From contig JADJVC010000024.1 in assembly GCA_016710685.1 (NCBI GenBank), forward strand, positions 1 to 17,644: a stretch of 17,644 nt of DNA, given 5' to 3'. Made by a program: the position numbers and the translations under genes. Below the pieces are notes generated by a model that saw nothing but the letters and a program-made list of their open reading frames with translations, made no database searches and had not been told where the DNA came from. The first letter of the stretch is position 1. Every line of letters starts with the position of its first letter. Positions 7,823 through 16,034 of this stretch are shown here, piece by piece. This stretch comes from Flavobacteriales bacterium. Lineage in GTDB: Bacteria > Bacteroidota > Bacteroidia > Flavobacteriales_F > PHOS-HE28.

Positions 7823-8990
7823 TTGCTGAGGCCGCTTGCAACCTCTTGTTTCCTGGTAGTGCTGTTGGCATTTCCAAATGGCATCCACGCTCAGAATCTG
7901 GTCAACAATCCCGGGTTCGAGTCGTACACGATTCCACCTGATAATTACGGACGATCTGCCGAGCTACAGGTTGGACTTCTCCGAGCGGAGCTTGCTCATT
8001 GCCGCTCGACGGGGCAGGGTCGCCGGAATTCTACCACACGGCCGGGTCCTGGGGATGTCAACCACCGGCAACCTATTGGGCCAATTTGATGCCTCATACG
8101 GGTAATGGCATGTCAGCTTTCGTACCGTGGTATTGGACCAATATAAACTTTCGGGAGTACATACAAACCTCCCTTACATCGCCTTTGGTAGTGGGGGAAA
8201 CCTACAAGGTGGGGTTCTGGCTGACCAATGGTTTCAGTACGATACACCCCTTTGGAGTCAACCATATTGGAGTCGCCTTTAGCATGGCGCCATTGGTCCA
8301 GTTCCTTGCCAATCAGATCGTGTATACCCGCAGATCGAATTGCCCGGCGTGATCTTCTCCACGACCTGGGAATATCATACCATGACCTTCACGGCCGCAC
8401 AGCCTTTCCAATACATCTGTTTCCCGGGAGCTTTGTGCCGTGGGGAGCTATGACCTATCAAGCCTTGGGTGCCAGTGGATTTTCCGGTTCCCTGTATTAT
8501 ATCGATGACATCAGTGTTGAACTGGCAACATCATTGCCCATTGAGCTGTTGTCCTTTGATGCCGAATGTGAGAGCGGGGCCACGCAATTGCATTGGACCA
8601 CCGCTTCGGAACACAACAGCGACCACTTCGAAGTTGAACGCAGCGAGGATATTTTAGATTGGCAAGTCATCGGCACATTAACGGGCGCAGGTAACTCACA
8701 ACAAACCATCGCCTATTCGTTCACGGACCCGGAACATTTCGATACCACGGTCTATTACCGGTTTAAGGAGATCGACACCGATGGTCCGTTCAGCTATTCC
8801 CCCGTGGTGGCGTCAACCACATGTGGCGATGAAGCACCGATCCATCAATGGGTCTTGGACGCCATGGGGCGTATCTGCGGAACATGGCCGGTTACCGGAT
8901 GGAAGGCTCTCTGCCGGGGTCTATTTGGTCCGCAGCGAATACAGCAACGGAAAGGTAGTAGTGCGGAAAGTGGCCATAACGCAGGATTGA
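7823..8990 (+). CDS. Secreted protein with T9SS type A sorting domain (frameshifted)
   Basis: An exported protein of roughly 390 residues read across several frame breaks. It opens with a hydrophobic signal ending NGIHAQ, then NLVNNPGFESY, a start typical of Bacteroidota secreted proteins. A jelly-roll/CBM-like domain follows (PLDGAGSPEFYHTAGSWG, SAFVPWYWTNINFREYI, VGETYKVGFWLTNG, YYIDDISVEL). Next is the stereotyped linker LPIELLSFDAECESG, TQLHWTTASEHNSDHFEVER and YYRFKEIDTDG. The C-terminus is a T9SS sorting domain (WVLDAMGRI, then AGVYLVRSEYSNGK, VVVRKVAITQ). Frame changes lie near 7955, 7990, 8325, 8420 and 8880. No ATG fits, so the start is uncertain: TTG 7823 is the nearest initiator before the signal, and a true ATG may be hidden by an indel. 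No catalytic motif is recognised. Confidence 0.7.
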
Positions 8991-9006
8991 TTTTTCACTC
9001 CGACAA

Positions 9007-9047
9007 CGCCTCGCACTGAGATCCCAGCGACGAGGCACGCTACGCCA
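9007..9047. repeat. Weak inverted repeat between convergent genes
   Basis: Between the convergent stops at 8990 and 9058 the sequence holds GCCTCG and CGAGGC about 18 nt apart. It could form a weak bidirectional hairpin. There is no clear T-tract, so a terminator role is only possible. Confidence 0.3.
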
Positions 9048-9057
9048 CCCGCCCCAT

Positions 9058-10514
9058 TTACTTCACCTTCTTGAAAACCACTTTCCCGAAGATCACAAAG
9101 GAGATCGCTTTCTTCTTGGTGGTATCAAAGACCAGGGTCGTCCCGTCCTCCGGGTTCACGAAGGAGTTGTCGCCGGTCGGGACCATTTTGTAGCGGTAGT
9201 CCGCATCGTTGCCGTAGAGCTGCCCGTCCTTTTCGTCGATCGCGTCTTCCACTCCCGGTCCCGGTTCGAGGTCTCTTTGGTCGCGATGTACGCACCGGTC
9301 AGCGTCTGCAGTTTCAACGGGATCTTTGGCCAAGTCGTCGGTCGCGATGCCAGGCCCTTCCAACACTTGAATGCCGTTGGTATTGTCCGGGTTCAGCTGG
9401 ATGGAGCGCTTGTAGTTCGCGATCGCGTTCGCTGAATCGCCCAGCGCCAGCAGGGCTTCGCCATAGCTGTCGTAAGCGTTGGAGGAATTCGGGAAAACGT
9501 CCACGTTCAATTTCAGCAAAGCGGCGGCCTCCTGCTTCTTGCCCGCCCAAAGCAGTTCGTATCCGGCCATGTTCATTTCGCTTTCATCCAGGTACTGCTC
9601 TTTGGAACTCTTCAGCGCGTTGAACTGCGCTACGGCCTTCTCGATCCCGTCTTTTCCATGGTCGCGGAGATCGTCTTCGCCAACGACTTTCTGGGCATAT
9701 CATACGGCTGATGGTGCAGGATGCCGTTGATCGCCAGGGTCATGGTGCTGAGCGGCGCATTGGACGTATTGTTCAACAGCACGACCAAGATGCTGTCCGC
9801 CGGTATGCGGGTGATCAGGGTATTGAAACCGTTGATGCCGCCACTGTGGCTCACCATCCGTGACTTCTCCTTTCCCTTCCCTTCGCCCAGTTCTCCGATT
9901 CCCCAGCCATATCCATAGGAGCCACCGCCCGTGGAAATGTGCGGTTGGAACATCAGGTCCCTGTATTGCTTCGAAGCAGCTTTTCCGTGTAGAGGGCCTG
10001 GTCCCAGAGGAACATGCATTGGTGACGGTGGACCCGCTCACGTCGTAGCCGCTCGCGCGCTTCATCAACACCGTTCGCCCGTTATCGACCCCGGAACTGG
10101 CCATGCCCAGTGGCGTGAAGATCCGCTCCTGCAAGGCCTGTTCGTATGACATTCCCGTGATCCGCTCCACGATGGCGCCCAGCACCATGTAGCCTGAATT
10201 GCTGTAGGCGAAGCGCTCACCGGGCGTGAATGCCAAGGTGGAATCGGCGAACATGCGCAGCAGTTCCGCGGTGCTGTGGGGCTGCACCATCATCTCCCTG
10301 TAATTCGGGAAATCCGTGTAATTCGGCGTGCCGGAGCTATGCGAAAGCAAGTGGTGCAAAGTGATCCGCCCCGCGTTCGCCTTGGGATAATCAGGCAGGT
10401 ACTGCGCGATGGGAACGTCCAATGCCAACTTGCCTTCCGCCACCAACTGCATGAGATCCAAGGGATGCAAAAGAGCAGGGCAAGGGATCGGACGGAGGTT
10501 GGTGTGGCGTTCAT
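9058..10514 (-). CDS. Beta-lactamase-family serine hydrolase with TPR tail, SxxK region missing (frameshifted)
   Basis: The central part matches S12/class C beta-lactamase-like hydrolases: LMQLVAEGKLALDVPIAQYL, HHLLSHSSGTPNYT, the second active-site motif FAYSNSGYMVLG (Tyr-Ser-Asn), then YGYGWGIG and the third motif SHSGGINGF. The C-terminal part carries a tetratricopeptide segment (NSSNAYDSYGEALLALGDSA, AIANYKRSIQLNPDN) and ends with a beta-rich piece (TTLVFDTTKK, FVIFGKVVFKKVK). The ATG at 10514 opens a signal-like MNATPTSVRSLALLFCIPW, but this runs straight into the helix that normally follows the SxxK nucleophile. The roughly 80-100 residues that should carry SxxK are absent. The frame breaks near 10455, 10030, 9640 and 9265. 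As read it could not be catalytic, though the gap may be an assembly collapse. Confidence 0.75.
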
Positions 10515-10759
10515 GGTGGATGAGGTTGCGCTGAAGATAGCATGGTGTACGGGACTGTGCGTTCACGGGCACCCGGGGGCATGATCGAGCTTGTCATTTG
10601 CGCCCTCCGACGTGGATCGGAGCCGGGTAGGGACACGGAATGATAAAGCGATCTTAATCCTCCTCAAGATTTCCCGCGTCCCGCCCATAGCGCGGAGTGG
10701 CGGAGACCTTCAGCACACACAAATTAACCAGGCTCCCGAAGCAAGGATCTTACTGTGAT

Positions 10760-12619
10760 TCAGACTCCACTCTTCACCACCACATCCTCCTCCACGAACC
10801 CCGCAAAAACCTGCTTGTGCAGTTCAAGGTCCAGGTCCGGGGAAACCGCCACGCGGACGATGTAGTCCTTATCGCCTTCCTTGGTGGTTCCTTGCGTGGA
10901 TGTTGCGGGAATGGTCCAGTAGCATCCTTTCAGCTGCCCGTAGCTCACACAGAACTTGCTCTCTTGCGGGATCTGCGCGATCATCCGGTGGATCAGCTTC
11001 AGGTTCAGTGCTCTCTTGTGCGCTTCCCGTTCTTCATCCGTGTTGCCTTGGGCAGGAAGGTCCAGAGCGAAAACCGATGGCGTGAACCCTTGGTCGGCCA
11101 GCTCTTCAGAAACGAAATCGATCTTCGCCCCGGGCAAGTTGCGTTGAATGAAGCTGACGAAATCACGTGTGTTCCGGTAGGCATCCGCAATGCGTTGGTT
11201 CATCGAAGGCAGTTGCTTGGCAGATCTCCACTTGCAGGTCGGTGGCCTCGTTGTCGCACAAGCGAAGGTGGAGATCGATCTTTTCGATCAGCCGGTCCGT
11301 CAGTGCATTGCCGACGCAATAGCCAGCTGTGCAGAGCCCACCGCTCGGGAACTTGGATCCGCTGACGTAGGCGATGGTCCGCACCGTGGAGAGCAGGTCG
11401 CCATCACCCAAGAAATGGACGTTCGGACAGAAGGTCTGGTCCAGTATGAACACCGGATCCACCGCCACTGATCCAGAGTTGGTCTTGCGCTTCTTGCTCA
11501 GCACTTCGCGCAGTGCTTCCATGTCGGGCACCTCCACGCGGGGGTTGGTCGGGATCTCTGCAATGATGTATGGAATGGCATCCTCCTTTGCCACTTGCTC
11601 CAGGATCGCCTCGAGGCTCCGCACCAATTCGTTATCGCCGTCCACGAGCAGGTCGACGATCTCCACGTGTTCATTGCAGTTCGCTACGCGCCGCGCTTGG
11701 TCGTTGGTGCCGCCGTAGCAATTCGGTGGAACGATGAAACGGATGTTCTTGCCCTTATGTACTTCCTGCGCATCATGCACCAGGCCCATCATAATGGCAT
11801 ATTGCATGGAAAGGCCACTGAGGCAACGAGCGCTTTGGTCCCAGTGTTCGTGATCTGCTGGATCGAACCCTTCACCGCGGCCATGTCCCTTCCGCGATCG
11901 TATTTCGCCTGTGGAACGGAAGGTCCATCCACCATCATCTGCAAGGCCAACAGGCAATCAGCCGGTGTCATGGCAATGGATTCCCTGCGCCGCACATGTT
12001 GGATCTCCTTGATGTAGGCCGCGTTCGCTTCGCCATGTACCAGCATTACGCTCCCTAGGGCATGCGTACCCACGAAAAAGTCGACGTTCGCAGGCCATTT
12101 AATTTTGCCGAATAGGCGCTGTTGAGAAAGGAGGATCGTGGACCCGTTGAATGCCGGAATCTCTTCACCCACTTCCATGCGGACCAACTCGAAGGCATAG
12201 CCATACACCGCATGCAGGAGCGCTTCATCGAAATGGGCGGGCAGCTCATCCGTATGCACGATCCGGGTCTGCTTCTTGTCCAACAGGTTCTTCCGCAACA
12301 CCGCCAGCACAGGCATCATGCGCGATGAGAAACCGATCACACGATCCGCTTGCATCCCGTTCAACTGGGCGATCGCCCATTCCAGGATCGAGGACAAGGG
12401 GTGGCCTAAGCGGATGTAATCGTACGCGGTAGGCAGTGCCGCATAAGCATCCGACGCGGCACCACCGTCCTGCAGCAAGCGCTCGAACTCGGCGAGGAAC
12501 TGGGTCTTCGCCAGCGCTTCATCATAGATATCCAGCCGATGGGTGGTGAGCTTCAGCCAGTCGCTTGGCATGTTGGCTAGTACCTCCTTGATCGATCGCA
12601 GCACGTTCTTCTCTTCCAT
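10760..12619 (-). CDS. Long PLP-dependent Cys/Met-metabolism enzyme (frameshifted)
   Basis: About 620 residues across two frame breaks. The C-terminal 350 residues match the Cys/Met metabolism PLP family (cystathionine gamma-synthase/lyase group). Visible are TGTKALVAS(S)GLSMQYA for cofactor phosphate binding, the tyrosine motif PNCYGGTND, AEIPTNPRVEVPD, the ring-nitrogen aspartate in FILDQTFCP (about Asp394), and the Schiff-base lysine in VSGSKFPSGG (about Lys423). The N-terminal 230 residues are an extension absent from ordinary bacterial enzymes, and the total length recalls the fungal cystathionine gamma-synthase type. A role in trans-sulfuration is inferred from family only, and other C-S chemistry is possible. 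The breaks are near 11840 (one base lost in a TCA-AGT context) and near 11222. The start ATG 12619 begins MEEKNVLRSIKEVL. It appears monocistronic. Confidence 0.8.
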
Positions 12620-12707
12620 ATTTGATGATGTGGTCGACGGCTTCAGGGTGTATCGCTTTTTCTACGCAACGTTCCCTGTTCGATCAATCGGGTGCAAATT
12701 TCGTTGT

Positions 12708-12726
12708 TTGGGGGAGAAAGCCCCAA
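12708..12726. repeat. Short hairpin in intergenic region 12620-12825
   Basis: TTGGGG (12708-12713) and CCCCAA (12721-12726) can pair with a 7-nt loop, between the end of the second hydrolase and the start of the PLP enzyme on the minus strand. On the minus strand a T-run lies inside the loop rather than after it, so a terminator role is weak. The remaining roughly 200 nt show no gene and no clear promoter box. Confidence 0.3.
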
Positions 12727-12825
12727 GAACGCACCGCGACTGGCTGCTGAACACGATGTTCCACTCCCACAGAATCTCTCGCAGAGGGCCTGCGGCTATG
12801 ACTACTCCAAAGGACGCTGCTAAGT

Positions 12826-13582
12826 TTAGCCTTCGGGCAACGCCCGGATAAAATCGATAACCGCCTTATTGAAGCCTTCGACCGCTTCCACGTTGCTGAG
12901 GTGGCTTAAGAGGGGGGAGCACCACCAAGGTGGAATGCGCGGATGCATCGGCCATGGATTGGCTGGTAGGAAGTGGCATCAACGCATCGTTCTCGCTGGT
13001 GATGATGAGCGTGGGCATGTCGGTTCCACGCAAAACAGCGGTACGGTCCGGGCGAAGGGCCATGCCACGGGAGGCAGCCGCGATCGCTTCCGGCCGTTGG
13101 CGGGCGATCATGGCCTCCACGATGTTCGCCAATTCGGGAAAGGTGGAACGCGTGTGCTCCGAAAGTAGCTTGGGCGTCATGGCCCGCGCGATCACCGCGC
13201 TGCCCTTGGTGAGCGCATCCAAGGCCGTGGCTTCCCGCCCTTGTTTGGCTTCCTCGGTGTCGGCGATGCTGCGCGTGTTGCACAGGATAAGGCCCGCCAC
13301 GCGCTCTGGCCAGCGCTCCAAAAAGGCAAGGGCCACGTAGCCGCCCATGGAGAGGCCACAGAGCACGGTGCGTTGGATGTCCTGCGCATCGAGTTGCTCT
13401 TTCAGTTGGTCGGCCAAATGCTCCATGGTCAACACCGCTGGCACTTCCTCAGCGGTTTCGAAGGCAAGGAGGTCCGGGGCCAGCACGTGGGCAGCACTTT
13501 CCAGGGCTTCCATATTCGGTTGCCACATGGAATGGTCCAGTGGGAAACCGTGGATGAGGAGGAGGTGCGGTTGAGCGTTCAT
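12826..13582 (-). CDS. Alpha/beta-fold hydrolase (one frameshift near the C-terminus)
   Basis: About 251 residues. The start at 13582 gives MNAQPHLLLIHGFPLDHSMW with the oxyanion loop HGFP. The nucleophile elbow is CGLSMGG (Ser78) and the acid is in TSENDALMP (Asp199). After STLVVLP the frame shifts at about 12908, and the continuing frame reads HLSNVEAVEGFNKAVIDFI and ends ALPEG at the TAA at 12826, supplying the catalytic His of the usual AGHLSNVE motif. A 6-G homopolymer at 12912-12917 sits at the break, so a miscounted base is likely. The family includes 3-oxoadipate enol-lactonase-like and other esterases. The substrate is unknown. It lies apart from its neighbours on both sides and is probably a single-gene unit. 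Confidence 0.82.
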
Positions 13583-13632
13583 GGGGCAAGGTTACGGCGA
13601 TGTGATTGCTGGATCGGCTATCATTCGCTACT

Positions 13633-13659
13633 GTAGGATCGCTCTCAGAGGGATCCTGC
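13633..13659. repeat. Imperfect hairpin downstream of the restriction gene
   Basis: AGGATC-g-CTCT-c-AGAG-g-GATCCT (13635-13657) folds into a near-continuous stem with one G-G mismatch and extends slightly outward through a wobble pair. It lies 40 nt after the endonuclease stop on the minus strand. No T-tract follows. It may mark the end of the restriction-modification transcript. Confidence 0.45.
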
Positions 13660-13699
13660 GACTACGCCCTTGCGGAAGAAAAAGTTCAGACAACTTCCC

Positions 13700-14565
13700 T
13701 CAAACCACAAGGTCCAACGGCAGGTCGGAAATATCCCGCAGGCGCTTGCCTTCGATCATCATGTTGATCGAATCCTCCGCATCGGACATGCCCAGGTCTT
13801 TCACTGTATCCAAGAGTTCGTGCAACGCGAAGTGATAGACGTGATCGATATCGCCCGTGCCCAGCGCGATGGACGAAATGCGGCTCGGGGTCGGTTCGCC
13901 CGCGATCACGGTAATGTGCGGCAATCGCCCTCGCGGTTGCGCACCAAGTTCAATCCCTCGAGCGGGCGTTCTGGGGCGCGGTCGCTGCGTAATGTCCATT
14001 TGCAGCTAATACTGGCGTATGCGATCGGTGCGCTGCTGTTGCTGGCGCGAAGCCCGGTGTAGCGCGCTTCATTGGGGCTCACGATCGCTCCGGTCGCGTT
14101 CAGGCTACTGTCGGGCTCCGGCTCGCGATAGATCACCACATCCGGTTTGATGAGGTAGTCACCGCCCAAGGCGGCGGCCAATTCCGGGTTCTGTTTCGCC
14201 AGTTGGTCCAACGCTTCGAGGTGCGTGTATTGGTCGAAACGGGCAATGCCTAACCTGCCGCCACCAACACCTTTCGAAACGGTCCAAATGCCCGGACGCA
14301 AATGACCCAGCTTAAGAAAAGTATGCTCAACGTACTCCCGGCAGATCTCCTCGAACTGGTTGCCGGAGCTTTGCCCGGCCAAGTTATCGGAGGCAGTGTG
14401 TTTGCCGATGCGTTCGACGATCCCTTTGGCAATAGCCACGCTTGCGCGGTTCGCCTTATCGGCATTGGTCGGCACGCCGTTACTGTCCATAGTGAGCACG
14501 GACCCCATCAACGAAGCATGGAACGCGGCACGTGCCTCGATGAGCAATGCGCCTTGCTTCGCCAT
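13700..14565 (-). CDS. NgoMIV-family type IIF restriction endonuclease (frameshifted)
   Basis: About 288 residues, against 286 for NgoMIV, the Neisseria gonorrhoeae enzyme cutting G^CCGGC. From MAKQGALL, the NgoMIV landmarks recur with an offset of two: TNAD (Asp36), GQSSGN (Gln65), FEEIC (Glu72), IKPDVV (Asp142), SISCKW (Ser187, Cys188, Lys189), RSDR (Arg193, Asp195, Arg196) and EGLNLVR (Glu203). EPTPSRISSIALGTG and the closing KRLRDISDLPLDLVV follow. These cover the metal-binding catalytic set and the base-reading residues known from the NgoMIV structure. Relative to the family, one base is gained near 13973-13976 and one lost near 13960, which compensate. A third loss near 13925-13930 truncates the frame. 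The start overlaps the methyltransferase stop by 1 nt (TGATG). Known relatives act as tetramers on two sites. Confidence 0.93.
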
Positions 14566-15514
14566 CACGCCACCATTACGGTTCTGCGCGCGGCCAGCTC
14601 GAACATCCGTGAGATGCTTTCCCCAACGGTCTGCGCTACGGGCGGCGGAAATGCGTTGCCCACCTGCCGGTAAGCAGCAGTCTTGCGACCGGTGAAGTGC
14701 CAAGTGTCCGGGAAGCCTTGGATGCGGGCCACCATGCGGACCGTGAGCTTGGGAACGCCCGTGAAGTCCATGTCCGGGGCCGTGTCCGCGATGGTCCCGC
14801 CATTCACGCCAAGTTCCGCCCACGCTTTGCGGGCCCTTGTGGGACCGAGGTCCGGCCCACCGTGTTTTTTGAACCACCGACGATGGTGGGGGCGACGGTT
14901 TGGGCACCGGCAGCCCAGTGCGCTGCACCCGGCCAACCGTTCGCGGCCATCAGGTCCAAGAGCGTATTCCCAACGGTGGGAGCGGGGCCGCTCCGTTTTT
15001 CCGGCCAAGCAAAGTGCCGCGCAGCATCAGCACGCAACGCCACGATCACCACGCGCGGCCGCAACTGCGGAACGCCATGGTCCGAAGCATGGAACAACTT
15101 GATGTCCGCTTGGTACCCCAGTTTTTTGAAGGACTTGAACAAGTCCGTCCGGTAGCCCTCGAACCGCGGGTCCAAGAAGCCGCGCACATTCTCCAGCATC
15201 ACCGCGCGCGGCCGGATCTCAGCTGTTAGCCGCAAAGCTTCCGGGAAAAGGTCCCGCTCGTCATTCGCGCCCACTCGCTTACCGGCCACCGAAATGGCGG
15301 ACAAGGCACACCACTGGCCAAAAGCTCCACCCCTTGAAAAGGGCGGCCATCGAAGGGGCCACATCGCCGTGCATCACATTCCATGCCTACCGGTTGGCGC
15401 GTAACGTGGCGCAGCAAGCATCATCGACTCCACCAACGCCTCGTGCCTGAAGCCAGCGCGCTCCAAACCAAGCGATTGCCCGCCAGCGCCTGCGTACGCA
15501 TCTCTACACTCGTC
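14565..15514 (-). CDS. C5-cytosine DNA methyltransferase of the NgoMIV-type R-M system (frameshifted)
   Basis: About 317 residues, methylating cytosine in the partner endonuclease's site. All key C5-MTase motifs are visible in order, though in changing frames: motif I AGAGGQSLGLERAGF, motif IV GVPCPPF with the catalytic Cys, ANDERDLFPEALRL, motif VI ENVRGF, motif VIII QLRPRVVIVAL, a short target-recognition region of about 100 residues, then RIQGFPDTWHFTGRKTAAY and motif X QVGNAFPPPVAQT. The ATG at 15514 is preceded by GGAGAGAAA, a purine-rich ribosome site, and reads MTSVEM. Frame breaks cluster at 15380-15500, with another at the AAA run 15292-15294 (a lost base turns PPFS into PPFR) and one near 14870. 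The stop overlaps the endonuclease start, implying coupled translation. Confidence 0.92.
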
Positions 15515-15524
15515 ATTTTCTCTC
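15514..15524 (-). promoter_or_regulatory. Ribosome binding site of the methyltransferase
   Basis: On the minus strand GGAGAG lies 3 nt before the ATG at 15514. It decides the methyltransferase start, because the frame is broken within about 15 nt after it and length alone cannot. Purine-rich ribosome sites are otherwise scarce in this window. Confidence 0.55.
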
Positions 15525-15608
15525 CGACGTGGTTATCGTCAACCAACGGATGGCAAGCTAATCTTGGCGGCGCGATGGTTGCATGTGGAAGGGGAAGTTG
15601 TTGACAAT

Positions 15609-15624
15609 GGGGGGAAGGGGGGGG
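15609..15624. repeat. Double G homopolymer tract (G6-AA-G8)
   Basis: Six G (15609-15614), AA, then eight G (15617-15624) lie between the small basic gene's stop (15635) and the methyltransferase start (15514). It is the longest mononucleotide run I noticed in the window, about 95-110 nt upstream of the methyltransferase ATG. Confidence 0.7.
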
Positions 15625-15634
15625 ACCTGTCCGA

Positions 15635-15975
15635 TCAAACCTTGGTCCTTGACTTCCGCTTGATTGTCGAGCCCATCGGCATGGCCATCTTCGCCTTATT
15701 CGCTTGAATATGCGCCGAGATCAACATCGTTTCCTCCTCGGTTATCGCACGACCTGTGCCGATGAAGCCGATGTCGTCCAAGTCGGCTTTCTTCTTGTTG
15801 CCAATGCGCTTTCGCACCTCTTTATCGAGTTGCTTGTCCAGTTTCGTCTTTGGCCTGAGGCTCTCTTGCATCGCACACACCTTTTCCAACAGCGCGATCC
15901 AATCCCTTTCATCGCGACTTGCACGGCAAGCACCTTGCCCTTGGCATTGGTGCCGTACAAGAGCGGATGCTTCAT
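15635..15975 (-). CDS. Small basic hypothetical protein next to the R-M genes (one frameshift)
   Basis: I do not recognise this family. With one base restored near 15914-15917 the gene encodes about 113 residues: MKHPLLYGTNAKGKVLAVQV, then RDERDWIALLEKVCAMQESL, a lysine-rich central helix (KLDKQLDKEVRKRIGNKKK), DLDDIGFIGTGRAITEEE, a helix (TMLISAHIQANKAK) and a basic tail (KRKSRTKV). It has no signal peptide or membrane segment and looks like a soluble, perhaps nucleic-acid-associated, protein. It is upstream of the methyltransferase on the same strand (121-nt gap) and divergent from the HNH gene across a 59-bp gap. There is no helix-turn-helix of the kind seen in R-M controller proteins. The start ATG 15975 is the first in frame. 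Association with the R-M system is inferred from position only. Confidence 0.55.
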
Positions 15976-16034
15976 GGTCCCGAATGTAAGTAACATGCGA
16001 AGGAGTGAAGCTGGTTTCATAGTTTCACAGCCGC

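Noticed and set aside
10697..11365. 222-codon plus-strand open frame opposite the PLP enzyme
   Set aside because: The minus strand carries the conserved C-terminal part of the PLP enzyme. The plus reading is a GC-driven shadow.
12742..12754. 13-nt exact repeat GGCTGCTGAACAC shared with positions 1-13
   Set aside because: It is short, one copy lies inside the receptor gene, flanks are unrelated, and it is compatible with chance.
13906..14928. Single 340-codon minus frame spanning the end of the methyltransferase and most of the endonuclease
   Set aside because: The first 120 codons are out of frame with the methyltransferase motifs. The true endonuclease start is the ATG at 14565, so this is not a fusion protein.
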